A stretch of 64,000 bases of DNA, taken from Ignavibacteriales bacterium (GTDB lineage Bacteria > Bacteroidota > Ignavibacteria > Ignavibacteriales > Ignavibacteriaceae). Shown here one piece after another: positions 36,246 to 45,785 of the stretch. Below the pieces are notes generated by a model. The model was not told the DNA's origin and did no database searches. It saw only the letters and a program-made list of their open reading frames with translations. Position numbers and translations under genes: made by a program. The stretch lies in the NCBI GenBank assembly GCA_016714125.1, contig JADJNX010000010.1, positions 62,001 through 126,000 on the forward strand, written 5' to 3'. The first letter of the stretch is position 1. Each line of letters begins with the position of its first letter.

Positions 36246-37749
36246 TCATCAGGATCATTTTTTTGGTAGCTGAAAAATTTCCGGCTTTGATCGAATAGAT
36301 ATAAGATCCACTGGAAAGTTTTGAAGCATCAAAAGCTACTTGATGAGCTCCTGCATCTTGTCTTCCATTAACAAGAGTAGCAACTTCGTTACCCATAACA
36401 TCATAAATCTTTACAACTACATCTGAGGCTTCAGGAATTCTGTAGGAGATTGAGGTTGAAGGGTTAAATGGGTTAGGGAAATTCTGATCCAAAGCAAACG
36501 ATGTTACAGTAGCAACATCAACTTCGATTTCACTTGAATAAGCAAATGTACCGTCAAAATCGATTTGTCTTAGGCGATAAAAATATTTACCTGATTCAAT
36601 TTTAGAATCTGTGTAAGCATAATTGTTTGAACCGGTTGTGGTTCCTTTACCATCGATGAAAGCAATAGTTGAATATTCTGAATTTTCGAATCTTCTCTGA
36701 ACTTCAAAACCTTTATTGTTGGTTTCGGTTGCAGTTGCCCATGAAAGATTAACTGATCCATTGTCTGAAGTACCGGCAAATGATGTAAATTCAACAGGAA
36801 CAGGAACTCCCCATCCTTTTGAAATTCCGCCATTGCTTCTGACACCCCAGATAGCTGTTCCAGTACGGGCTTTTCCAATATGATAAAAGCTACCGGCAGG
36901 AGCTGTATATGCAGTTGTCCAGGTGGTACCATTATCAGTTGACTGATAGAGACCTGTTGCTTGACGGGTTACATACCAGTTGCTTCCTTCACCTGTGACT
37001 CCGGAGATGTTACCGGTGCCGGGGACAGTAATAGCAGACCAGAGTGTTCCACCATTAACAGTTGCCATAAAATTTGTGCCGCCTGTAACTCCAACATTTG
37101 CATTGTTGAACCAGACAGTATAGGAGTTAACCTGTCCGGTTGTAGCCTGTGATTGCCATGTGTTACCAAAGTCAGGTGAATACCATACTCTGGTTCCGTT
37201 TGTGCCAAACCAAACTTTGTCACCCATTAGAAAAAGACCATTATTCCAGCCGGCGAAACCACCGGAAGCGAGATACATTCCTGTTGAATCCCAGGTTGTT
37301 CCACCATTGGAAGTTCTGAAAAGTGTCCATCTGTTACCAACAGGATCACCATAGAAAAAGCCATTGTTTGCATCTTTGAACATAATACCATCACCAAAAC
37401 CACCTGTTTGGAATAGCTGTTGCGTCCATGTGGTTCCACCATCGGTTGTTTTGTAGATATATGTTCCTGAAGCAGGGGATGTAGTTACCCAGCACGTGTT
37501 TGCATCAAGTGCATAAACAGCATAAACATCAGCAGATCCAACACCGGCACCGCCAACACTTGTCCAGTTGGTCCCACCATTTACTGTGCGTAAAACCACT
37601 CCAGTGCCTCCACCGATCCAGCAGACATTGTCATCAACTGCTGAAACAGAATAGAGTGCTCCTGTAGCACCGGAAGTTTGTTCAACCCATTGTGCATTTC
37701 CTACACTGAACAGAAAAACGAAAAAGAAAAGAAGTAGTAAAGATCTCAT
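36241..37749 (-). CDS. T9SS-exported YCF48-like propeller protein
   Basis: 502 residues: signal peptide (MRSLLLLFFFVFLFSVGNAQ), about seven YCF48/Asp-box repeats (TVNGGTNWTS, TTDGGTTWTQ, TSNGGTTWDS, SPDFGNTWQS), and a fibronectin-III-like linker (VPVEFTSFAGTSDNGSVNLSW...YFYRLRQIDFDG). A T9SS type A domain (NFPNPFNPSTSISYRIPE, ending SATKKMILMK) closes it. The frame is intact. A clear CAAAGGAG site precedes the ATG. The VPVEFTSF/FYRLRQID linker is the standard lead-in to T9SS domains. It is a surface protein of unknown ligand. Confidence 0.88.
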   Translation of the reverse strand: MRSLLLLFFFVFLFSVGNAQWVEQTSGATGALYSVSAVDDNVCWIGGGTGVVLRTVNGGTNWTSVGGAGVGSADVYAVYALDANTCWVTTSPASGTYIYKTTDGGTTWTQQLFQTGGFGDGIMFKDANNGFFYGDPVGNRWTLFRTSNGGTTWDSTGMYLASGGFAGWNNGLFLMGDKVWFGTNGTRVWYSPDFGNTWQSQATTGQVNSYTVWFNNANVGVTGGTNFMATVNGGTLWSAITVPGTGNISGVTGEGSNWYVTRQATGLYQSTDNGTTWTTAYTAPAGSFYHIGKARTGTAIWGVRSNGGISKGWGVPVPVEFTSFAGTSDNGSVNLSWATATETNNKGFEVQRRFENSEYSTIAFIDGKGTTTGSNNYAYTDSKIESGKYFYRLRQIDFDGTFAYSSEIEVDVATVTSFALDQNFPNPFNPSTSISYRIPEASDVVVKIYDVMGNEVATLVNGRQDAGAHQVAFDASKLSSGSYIYSIKAGNFSATKKMILMK

Positions 37750-37970
37750 TTGAGCTCTCCTTTGTTATGTTATAGTCGGAACCCGCCCGTTTAATATGCG
37801 GAATTCGAACTACTAAAAAAATGTGAATAAAGTTATTCAAAATAAATCTAATAACAAAACCTAAAATCACTTTTGAAGTGTTTTATTAATCTTTTAATTT
37901 AATTTTAACATAGAATTATTCAGAAAAGCGATTTTAATTATCTGTACTATTAAATGGAGTTATAAATTCC

Positions 37971-37978
37971 TATATTTG
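37971..37978 (+). promoter_or_regulatory. Bacteroidota-type -7 element TATATTTG
   Basis: 28 bases before the amylase ATG. Confidence 0.55.
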
Positions 37979-38006
37979 AGCACAAAAAAATCCAGGAATT
38001 GTGATC

Positions 38007-39851
38007 ATGAAATACCCATTTATTTCAATATTAACTTTAACCCTTTTACTGCTTGCCAACATATTTGCCGGCAGTGGAGATTCATCAATGGTAAAAACTG
38101 AATTTGTGCCTGACTGGGCAAAAGATGCGGTGTGGTATCAGATATTTCCTGAAAGATTTCATAACGGAAATCGTAATAATGACCCGAAAATTGAGAACCT
38201 GAAAGGTGCTTACCCACATGATATAACCTCTCCATGGGAAATTCACCCATGGGGAAGCGACTGGTATGAACTGCAGCCGTATGAAAAAAAGAACGGCAAA
38301 GATATCTGGTTTAATTTACAGCGCAGACGGTATGGAGGAGATCTGCAGGGAGTGATCGATAAACTTGGCTACATCAAAGATCTGGGAATAAATGCAATCT
38401 ACTTAAATCCCGTTTTCCAATCCCCTTCCTTACACAAATACGACGGAATCTCTTTTCATCATGTAGATCCCAATTTTGGAAATGATCCTGAGGCAGATAG
38501 CGAATTGATCTCCTCGGAATTATTTGACGACCCCACAACATGGAAGTGGACAAATGCTGACAAACTTGTGCTTGAATTAATCCAAAAAGCACATAAACTT
38601 GGCATAAGAGTTATTTTTGACGGGGTGTTTAACCACATGGGTATATCATCAATTCCATTTGTGGATGTTGTTAAAAATCAGGAAAAATCTCGATTTAAGA
38701 ACTGGTTTTCAATTAGATCGTTTGAGAACAAAGAAAAAGGGACAAAATTTGAATATGACGGATGGTTTGGTGTAAAAGAACTGCCTGAAATCAAAGAAGA
38801 TGAAAACGGAATTGTTGCCGAACCAAAAAAATATATCTTCGACATCACTAAAAGATGGATGGACCCCAATGGCGATGGCGATCCCTCTGATGGCATCGAC
38901 GGCTGGAGACTTGATGTTGCCTTTTGCATAAAACACCCCTTCTGGAAAGACTGGCGGTCTCACGTGAAATCGATAAACAGCCAGGCATACCTCACCGCCG
39001 AGGTGATCGACCCGATAAATGTAATCGAACCATATCTTCAAGGAGATGAGTTTGATGCAGTTATGAATTACAATTTTGGATTTGCATGTGCCGACTTTAT
39101 CCTCGCAGAAAAGACAAGGATATCTGCATCTGAATTTGATGAAAAACTTGCCGAACTCCGTTCAGCTTTCCCCGGGGGAGTGGAGTATGTTCAGCAGAAC
39201 CTTTTTGGCAGTCACGATGCAAACAGAATAGCTTCCCATGCAATGAATGCCGATCTTGGACGATATGGTGACTGGGGGAAATGGTTTGGTCTTTCAAAGG
39301 CAGATAACGGCAAATATAACCCCGCAAAACCGACAGAACCCGCCTGGAAGAAACAAAAACTATTTGCCATTCTGCAAATGACCTATGTTGGTGCGCCAAT
39401 GATTTATTATGGAGACGAAGTGGGAATGTGGGGAGCAAATGATCCCGACTGCAGAAAACCGATGGTTTGGGATGACATTGAATACCAACCTGAAATTTAT
39501 AACCCCAACGGAACAAAACGCCCGGCTCCTGAAGAAGTCAAAGTGAATAGCGGACTGCGAGAGCATTATAAAAAGCTGATTGGCATCCGTAATGCACATC
39601 CCTCACTCCGAAGGGGCAGTTATAAAACAATAAAAATAGATGACGAACAGGAAATATTTGGATTTGAACGGAAATTTGAGGGTGAGGAAATCCTTGTTTT
39701 TATAAATAATTCCGATGTCAAACGCACAACAACTGTTTTAAGAAATGGGAAGTATGATGATTTGCTTAACGGTGGAGAACTAAAGTTCAGTGCATCATAT
39801 AACCTGCTTGAGATTCCCGCAAAATGGGGTGTTATATTGCTTAAGAAGTAG
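38007..39851 (+). CDS. Secreted GH13-family alpha-amylase / cyclomaltodextrinase-like glycosidase
   Basis: 614 residues: signal peptide (ISILTLTLLLLANIFAG), then a (beta/alpha)8 barrel. GH13 conserved regions are visible: I as FDGVFNHMG, II as GWRLDVAF with the nucleophile Asp, III as LTAEVID with the acid/base Glu, IV as FGSHDANRIAS with the third Asp. The N-terminal segment WYQIFPERF and the PMIYYGDEVGMWG region fit neopullulanase/cyclomaltodextrinase-type enzymes. The C-terminal beta domain ends with the gene. It has no T9SS domain, so it is likely periplasmic and hydrolyses alpha-1,4-glucans or maltodextrins. A TATATTTG promoter lies 28 bases upstream. Confidence 0.9.
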   Translation: MKYPFISILTLTLLLLANIFAGSGDSSMVKTEFVPDWAKDAVWYQIFPERFHNGNRNNDPKIENLKGAYPHDITSPWEIHPWGSDWYELQPYEKKNGKDIWFNLQRRRYGGDLQGVIDKLGYIKDLGINAIYLNPVFQSPSLHKYDGISFHHVDPNFGNDPEADSELISSELFDDPTTWKWTNADKLVLELIQKAHKLGIRVIFDGVFNHMGISSIPFVDVVKNQEKSRFKNWFSIRSFENKEKGTKFEYDGWFGVKELPEIKEDENGIVAEPKKYIFDITKRWMDPNGDGDPSDGIDGWRLDVAFCIKHPFWKDWRSHVKSINSQAYLTAEVIDPINVIEPYLQGDEFDAVMNYNFGFACADFILAEKTRISASEFDEKLAELRSAFPGGVEYVQQNLFGSHDANRIASHAMNADLGRYGDWGKWFGLSKADNGKYNPAKPTEPAWKKQKLFAILQMTYVGAPMIYYGDEVGMWGANDPDCRKPMVWDDIEYQPEIYNPNGTKRPAPEEVKVNSGLREHYKKLIGIRNAHPSLRRGSYKTIKIDDEQEIFGFERKFEGEEILVFINNSDVKRTTTVLRNGKYDDLLNGGELKFSASYNLLEIPAKWGVILLKK

Positions 39852-39952
39852 AATTAAACCACTTATATATAATAAACGGGGGGTTATATAATAATATGAC
39901 CACAATTCGATGCTTGGATGTAAATTGAAAGCTTCATTAAGGAATATTTTTA

Positions 39953-41041
39953 TTGGCAGGATTTTTCTCAAATCTATATAAGTTATATACAAGTGACCTG
40001 AAAGACGGTGATGTCGCTCGACTGATTCGTTCCGAAGCACCCGAGGTATATCAGTTTTACCTCGACAGCGCTAAAAGAGATGATTATAAGAAGATGTCAC
40101 AAGGGCAGCGCAAATTTGCACTGCTTAAGGAATTGGTTTACACTTTCCTCAGGAAACTCTCTCCTGTCAGAAGAATCGCCTTTTCACTCGCATTTGTAAT
40201 TTTCTTCTACGCCTCGATGATGAATATGTGGTTCTGGGGAGTGCTTTCATTTTTAACTGTGGTTTTACTCCTTGTATTTGAAGTAGCTGAAAAACTTTCG
40301 GCTACCAATGAACTGGATATCGCAAAAAACATTCAGGAGGAGTTGACAATGACTGAATCTCCAGTTTATGAAGGACTTCAAGTTGCTGCCTACTCAAAAC
40401 CTGCGAAGGTGGTCGGGGGAGATTTCCTCAACTATTTTCCCCTTAATTCCTCCCAAAAAAAACATTTTTATCTCCTTGGTGACATTTCAGGTAAAGGTAT
40501 GCTTGCTGCCTTATATATGGTGAGAGTTCATTCTGTATTAACTTATTTAACAAAAAATCAGCACTCTGCGAAAGATGTTTTAAAAGAACTGAACAAAGTT
40601 CTAAATTCCATTTTTAAACCGGGTTTGTTTTTTACTGCGGCTGCTTTGGAAGTCGAAGATGGAGAAAAGATTAAGGCAATCAGAGCAGGGCACACACCTT
40701 TGCTCCATTTTTGTGCAGAATCGGGAGAAGTAAAACAGCTGAAACCAAACGGTATTGGGATTGGAATGCGTGATAAAGGCGTTTTTGATAAAACACTTGA
40801 AGAAATCGAAATTGACCTGAAGGTCAATGATATACTATTCATCTACTCCGATGGAGTTAATGAAGCAGTTGATGAAGTGAACAAAGAGTTTGGAATCGCC
40901 AGGATAGAGAAAAATCTAATCAAAAACGCAGACAAATCTCCGGATGAAATTATTAAGTCAATCCTCAAATCGGTTAATAACTTCACCTACAATGTCCCAA
41001 TGAGGGATGATATAACAATTCTTGTATTAAAGAGAACTTGA
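39953..41041 (+). CDS. Membrane-anchored SpoIIE/RsbU-type PP2C serine phosphatase
   Basis: 362 residues from a TTG start. An N-terminal cytosolic part is followed by two transmembrane helices (about 78-115: IAFSLAFVIFFYASMM, FWGVLSFLTVVLLLVF). A linker helix (ELDIAKNIQEEL, the usual lead-in of RsbU phosphatases) precedes the PP2C domain: GGDFLNYF and LLGDISGKGMLAAL with metal-binding Asp, AGHTPLL, FIYSDGVNEA and MRDDITILVL. Such enzymes dephosphorylate anti-anti-sigma factors in partner-switching pathways. An anti-sigma-type ATPase fused to GNAT is encoded 2.2 kb away and may belong to the same kind of pathway. Confidence 0.88.
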   Translation: MAGFFSNLYKLYTSDLKDGDVARLIRSEAPEVYQFYLDSAKRDDYKKMSQGQRKFALLKELVYTFLRKLSPVRRIAFSLAFVIFFYASMMNMWFWGVLSFLTVVLLLVFEVAEKLSATNELDIAKNIQEELTMTESPVYEGLQVAAYSKPAKVVGGDFLNYFPLNSSQKKHFYLLGDISGKGMLAALYMVRVHSVLTYLTKNQHSAKDVLKELNKVLNSIFKPGLFFTAAALEVEDGEKIKAIRAGHTPLLHFCAESGEVKQLKPNGIGIGMRDKGVFDKTLEEIEIDLKVNDILFIYSDGVNEAVDEVNKEFGIARIEKNLIKNADKSPDEIIKSILKSVNNFTYNVPMRDDITILVLKRT

Positions 41042-41090
41042 GTACCTGAGAACTCGAGTACTCAAGTTCTCAAGTACTCTAATACTCTCT
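41033..41090. repeat. Dispersed micro-repeat, family B
   Basis: CTTGAGTACCTGAGAACTCG, then AGTACTCAAGTTCTCAAGTA, which makes it strongly self-complementary. It fills the whole gap between the convergent phosphatase and aminopeptidase genes and includes the phosphatase stop. Confidence 0.75.
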
Positions 41091-43080
41091 ACTTCAGCAA
41101 AATCATCTTTTGTCTTAACATTTTCCCGCCGGCATTCAAGACTGCAAAATAGATTCCACTCGGGAGGTTATTTGCGGTGAATTCAACCTTGTGTATTCCC
41201 GCCTCAAAATATCCATTTGCGATTACTCCAACTTCCTCACCATTTGTATTAAAAACTGAAAGTTTAACATCACTTCCCTCGGGAACCGCAAACTTAATTG
41301 TTGTTGAAGGATTAAATGGATTTGGGTAGTTGCTGTATAATGTATATTCGACAGGTGAATGTTGATCTTCTTCTGTTGACATCACTGTGTTGCCGGTTTT
41401 GAGAACTATTTCATTGTTTGGATCAAAAACAAGGGAAGATGGTTGTCTGTCAAAATTAAAAGTGAAGATTTGATCGTTTTGATCGTTAAACACTCTGATT
41501 GTAGTGTCAGGACCGGAAGTGAATGATATCTTCAGTTCAATTGGCATTTTGAAATAGGTGGACCCCGACTGAGTCTGTTTTGCCTTAAAATTTATAGCCC
41601 ATTCCATGGCACCTGTTTGGGAAACCCAGTAGTTATTCGAATAATTAGGATGATTTGGTTCATATAACCATTGTTCAAAAAACCATGAAAGATCCTGCCC
41701 GGAAGCTTCACTCATTTTCACAATAAATTCAGGTATTGAGCAGCTTTTATATCTGAATTTAGGATCGGTTGCATACGATGTAACGGTACTAAAAAAGAGT
41801 TCCGAACCAAGTACATACCGCGCCATTGCGAGCACACATGATCCCTTTGCATAGGTGATTGCAGTGTTAAAAAGCTCATTGGTACTTGGAGTTACAATTG
41901 CCCATGATGGATTATATATTGACCATCCGGGATTTTGCTGTTTGTAGTAAGTGGCATCGTTGTTGATCATCGTTTTATAAGCCTGGTAGCTGCCACCCGG
42001 TTTCACTTCTTCCCAAACAGATTCAGAAAATGTCGCAAATCCTTCATTAAGAAAGATATCCGCCCATGTTGAAGGGCTGATCATATCGCCAAACCACTGG
42101 TGAGCAAACTCGTGGGCAATCAGATTTTGACTCCAGCAATTTGGACAAAGTGAGGTAAGGGTCTGATTTTCCATTCCACCCCAAGTGAATTGGTTGTTCA
42201 GAGTAGCGTATCCGTTTTTCTCAAATGGATAGGGACCATATTTCCCACTAAATCCATCAAATTGATTGATAATTGCATCTCTGATTGTTTGCGAAACTGT
42301 TTCTCCGGGATTTGCATATAACCTCACCGGAATAGTATCTCCGGAAACAGGATCAACCCAGTTAAGAATGAACAACTGATAGTTTACTCTTGCCGATATA
42401 ACCGTTAAGTAGGTGGCAACAGGGTCTCTGCTAACCCAGCGATAATAAATTTCTGAGCCGGTATTTGTAGAATCTTTTAACAATCCATTGGAACCAAGTT
42501 TTACATTCACGGGCACTCTAGCCGTAAGGTCAACAGTTGCTTTGTCGGATGGTTTATCCCAGCATGGAAACCACTTTCTTGCTCCCTCGGGCTCGTTATC
42601 GGTAAATACAGTGCCACCACTGGCATAAAAAGCATTGTCTGTAACATTGTTATGTCGATAATAAATCTTCACTTCCACAGTATCACCGGGTGAATATGTG
42701 GAGTCGAGAGTAATATTTAATTTATTGCTGACATGTGTGAAGCTTTCTCCGGCAAATCCCAGTGAATCAACAACAATGGAAGTATTAACAGCATCCAGAA
42801 TTATTGAGTTAAGAGTTGAATCCACCTTAAATTTTACAACAACTGTTCCCGTAAAAGATTTTGGATATGGCGAAATAAAACAGTTATAGATATCGAGATT
42901 CAGTTTGTAATCAAGTACATCAAAAGTATGCGTTATAGCTTCAATGTTTTGAAGTTTTTGAAGTGATGCTGGAAGCATACTTTGCTTCTTTTCAGCACAA
43001 TATTCATAGCCTCTTTTTTCTTGAGAAAATAGAGTGGTTATTGACAATAGTAAAATAATTGCTGCGGCTTTGATGGTCAT
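41089..43080 (-). CDS. T9SS-exported M1-family aminopeptidase
   Basis: 663 residues: signal peptide (MTIKAAAIILLLSITTLFSQ), M1 N-terminal beta domain, and catalytic domain with the exopeptidase motif GGMENQT (a GAMEN variant) and zinc site HEFAHQWFGD-x-NEGFA (HExxH-x18-E). The DVTDVT-like region ends with FFEQWLYEPNHPNY, and a T9SS type A domain (NYPNPFNPSTTIKF...KMILLK) follows. It removes N-terminal residues from external peptides. The frame is intact, a contrast with many neighbours. Confidence 0.92.
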   Translation of the reverse strand: MTIKAAAIILLLSITTLFSQEKRGYEYCAEKKQSMLPASLQKLQNIEAITHTFDVLDYKLNLDIYNCFISPYPKSFTGTVVVKFKVDSTLNSIILDAVNTSIVVDSLGFAGESFTHVSNKLNITLDSTYSPGDTVEVKIYYRHNNVTDNAFYASGGTVFTDNEPEGARKWFPCWDKPSDKATVDLTARVPVNVKLGSNGLLKDSTNTGSEIYYRWVSRDPVATYLTVISARVNYQLFILNWVDPVSGDTIPVRLYANPGETVSQTIRDAIINQFDGFSGKYGPYPFEKNGYATLNNQFTWGGMENQTLTSLCPNCWSQNLIAHEFAHQWFGDMISPSTWADIFLNEGFATFSESVWEEVKPGGSYQAYKTMINNDATYYKQQNPGWSIYNPSWAIVTPSTNELFNTAITYAKGSCVLAMARYVLGSELFFSTVTSYATDPKFRYKSCSIPEFIVKMSEASGQDLSWFFEQWLYEPNHPNYSNNYWVSQTGAMEWAINFKAKQTQSGSTYFKMPIELKISFTSGPDTTIRVFNDQNDQIFTFNFDRQPSSLVFDPNNEIVLKTGNTVMSTEEDQHSPVEYTLYSNYPNPFNPSTTIKFAVPEGSDVKLSVFNTNGEEVGVIANGYFEAGIHKVEFTANNLPSGIYFAVLNAGGKMLRQKMILLK

Positions 43081-43209
43081 TTTATGCCTGATGATATAAA
43101 AAAGGAATGATAATTATTGTGGATTTAAATTAAGGTATTCACAGATTAAAAAAATGTCGATAATTTGGTATGAAAGTAAGATTTTAATGAGAATTAGAAT
43201 AAGCGAGGA

Positions 43210-44708
43210 TTATCCCGCGGACTCTCTGTCTGCAACAATAAAATCGAGGATACTCCGGCCATTTTCTGAAGCAATCATAATCTTTGATGTGTCAATAAAA
43301 ATATTGTTCAAATATTGCATCTTCAATATGTCACCATCTCTGAATTCGGGGATCAAACCTCCGAAGAAAAATCCGAGATCTCTGAATTGTGGTACAAGAT
43401 ACATGGATGCAGGCTCTGAGAGAGGAAGTTCTAAATAAACAGTGTCAATCTTTTTCATACAGAGTTCCTTGACTCTCAGTCTGAGGATTGGCAGGATATC
43501 TTCACCATATTTTTCGATAGTGATTACAGCAGAGTTAAAGTCCGGCTTAAAGCTCAATTCAAGTGATGTTTCACCCGACATTTCAACAATACTTTTAAAA
43601 CTTTTAGTCGTATGAATGACCCTGTTGAGCTTCAAATCTGAATAAATACGGGTCATGAGCTCTTCGTATATCTCCGGTACATAAACAGTTCTTTCCTGTT
43701 CCTCTGCTATTTTAAGATAATAAAGCATCACCGCCTGTCGCTGAGAAAGCCCTTCATCGTTTATTTTTTTAAAGGTGACTCTCTCACCGGTAAAAGCAAT
43801 AAGCAGTCCTGTTTCTTTAGCTCCGAGAGTTATATTTCCTTTTTGCGTGAAGGGGTGGATAGTCACACTTTCACTATAAAGTCCATAAAGACCGATGGTT
43901 TTCCCATGTTCAATGGCTTGCATTTTCATTCTCTTAAAGAGATTATGCCCTCTATAACGGGGATCAACTATCGCCATTCCTGAATCTGCAACTTTTGCAC
44001 CCGGTTTATCATAAAACAAACCAAGATTTGCGATAAATTCATCTTTCGAATTTCTTACTGTGACAGCTTCAAGGTATCCGTATTCAAGGATTTCTTTTAG
44101 TTTTTCGGGGAGATATGCTACACTTGCATAAGTGTAACCGTAGGCACGGTATGCCAGTCTGGCAAGTTCAAGGGCATCCCGGGACTTGAGCATGCTAAAT
44201 TTAAGTTCTTCATCCTTGGGAGCAGTTTCAGGTTCAGTTGGAATGGTCTCACTTACAAGGTGTTTTATATCCTCATCGGGAAGATTTTTAACAACTTCGA
44301 TTCTCTTCCCCTCTTTGCCAAGATTTACAAACTTGAATTCATCAGCGAGGTGTTTTATCAGAAGGATTCCCAATGCCGAGCGCTCTTCATGCTCCAGCTT
44401 GTCAACATCAACCGGAAGCCCTTTATCTTCAAAAGTAAATTTAAGTTTACCGGGAAGGTAGGAGATTTTGAAACTGACAATTCCAAGTTCATCGGGTTCA
44501 AAAGAATTTTCTACAACACTTACAAAAGATTCTTCAATAATCAGTTCAATTTCACGGAGTTTTTCGTCCCGGAATCCAAACCATTCGGCTATCTCTTTTG
44601 CGAGTGTAACTATAATGGGAAGGAAGTTTAGTTGTGCCGGAATTGTTAATTCCGAAAGCGTACCGGCGATTAAAATTCTTTTGTCGAGTTTGTTTTTCGT
44701 TCCGTCAC
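43210..44708 (-). CDS. Anti-sigma-factor-type ATPase fused to GNAT acetyltransferase (start uncertain)
   Basis: About 499 residues. The N-terminal third is a HATPase_c domain of the RsbW type: IIEESFVSVVENSF (N box), FEDKGLPVD (G1 box), ERSALGILLIKHLADEF (G2-like). The rest has a GNAT fold, clearest at DSGMAIVDPRYRGHNLFKRM (the acetyl-CoA-binding V-x-x-x-x-RG-x-G/N region), and a C-terminal extension (FRDLGFFFGGLIPEFRDGD). No start codon is in frame upstream of LDKRILIAG. A GTG at 44708 fits if one A is missing in the T5 run at 44693-44697 (minus A5). The protein may sense a metabolite through the GNAT part. A small gene ends 12 bases upstream on the same strand. Confidence 0.72.
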
Positions 44709-44719
44709 CCGTGGCTGGG

Positions 44720-44941
44720 TTATTTACCGGTCATGTGATCAAATTTACGCGAGGCGTGCAGATCTTCATATTTGTGCCTGGCGTCGTCCAAACTATTGAA
44801 TCTCTCTTCTTTCTTTTTGTAACAAAATTTCATGATATAGAAGGATTCAACTAGACCATAATCCCCTTTTGAATATTTTACTACTTTGAGGGAATATCTG
44901 GGAAATCGTATACCTTTTACAACTTCGAAGTCTTCTTTCAT
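44720..44941 (-). CDS. Small hypothetical protein upstream of the ATPase-GNAT gene
   Basis: 73 residues, basic and aromatic (MKEDFEVVKGIRFPRYSLKV). Helical end KKKEERFNSLDDARHKYEDL. No family was recognised. Its stop lies 12 bases before the proposed start of the ATPase-GNAT gene, so the two are probably one operon and the product may be a regulator partner. Confidence 0.6.
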   Translation of the reverse strand: MKEDFEVVKGIRFPRYSLKVVKYSKGDYGLVESFYIMKFCYKKKEERFNSLDDARHKYEDLHASRKFDHMTGK

Positions 44942-45185
44942 TTCTCACTAATTTCTATTAAACTGAGAGTCAATTTACAAATTCTTACTGCAAATTAATA
45001 ATAGTATTGTGTTAATATTTTATGAAATGTTATGACCCCGAGGAACGATATCAACTTTCAACCTGTTTATTAGATGCAAAGCATATCTTAAATCCTTCAA
45101 TAACGGTATAAATAATGCCCCCGTTGTTAAGATGTGCATCACATCATTAGTCGTCCGACAGGGTTATATTGCATGTGATAAAAAA

Positions 45186-45398
45186 ATGATTTTCCAAAAA
45201 ATGCGAGAAATTGTGAAAAAAGAGTTGAACAACTGGGATGTCAAACATGGCGATTACCAGCGTGACTCCGAATACGATAAATTATACATCCACAACCGTA
45301 AGGTTGAGAGAACAAAGAAAAGTGCCCTGATTATTTCCGCTGGCATCCTACTTACTGTCATCTTCTACTTCATCCTGAAAGCAGCTTCCACAATATAA
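45186..45398 (+). CDS. Small single-helix membrane protein, paralog 1
   Basis: 70 residues from the ATG at 45186; ATG at 45201 is also possible. A cytosolic segment with NNWDVKHGDYQRDSEYDKLY is followed by basic residues and one transmembrane helix (ALIISAGILLTVIFYFIL). The same W-D-(V/I)-K-x-GDY-x-RD-x-x-YD-(K/R)-LY pattern plus helix occurs in the gene at 46208. No known family was recognised. Topology is likely N-in by the positive-inside rule. Confidence 0.65.
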   Translation: MIFQKMREIVKKELNNWDVKHGDYQRDSEYDKLYIHNRKVERTKKSALIISAGILLTVIFYFILKAASTI

Positions 45399-45571
45399 TT
45401 GAGGGGAGTGCTCCCCGAATAATTAACCATTCTCTTTTAAGTTCTATAACCTGACACAGTGTTTTTTGCCTATTTTTAGCAACATTTTATATAATGCTTA
45501 TTCTAATTATGGGAAAATTGTGGATTTATTAAAATAAATCGAATTTTATTTACATTTTATTTGGAATTCAC

Positions 45572-45602
45572 TTGACTTTAAAAAGATTTCTTTGTAAATT
45601 TG
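45572..45602 (+). promoter_or_regulatory. Strong promoter TTG-N20-TAAATTTG
   Basis: TTGAC at 45572 and TAAATTTG at 45595-45602, spaced 20 bases. This is the best match to the Bacteroidota consensus in the window. Transcription would start near 45609, about 400 bases before the next ORF. Confidence 0.7.
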
Positions 45603-45680
45603 AATCAGGTTAAGGTGAGGTTTAGCGACCATAATTTTTCACAAAAATTGGAGGTATTCTCTTTTAGATTGACATTTTTT

Positions 45681-45785
45681 TATAAAGGCGGGATGGGGAC
45701 TGCGAATCGTTTGGTGTGGTGAGGGAAAAGGCACACTGCCGGTTATTGATTTTTATGTATCTGAAAACCCCATCCCCTTTTATAA
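45681..45785 (+). ncRNA. Candidate structured RNA (rod-like hairpin), class unknown
   Basis: TATAAAGGCGGGATGGGG (45681-45698) pairs with CCCCATCCCCTTTTATAA (45768-45785) with one offset, giving about 17 pairs. Inside, GTGTG (45714-45718) pairs with CACAC (45732-45736) around a purine-rich loop. The strong promoter 80 bases upstream would transcribe it, and U-rich sequence follows the closing stem. It could be a 6S-like RNA, a long leader of the small-protein gene at 46007, or a regulatory attenuator. I did not recognise an Rfam class. Confidence 0.45.
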
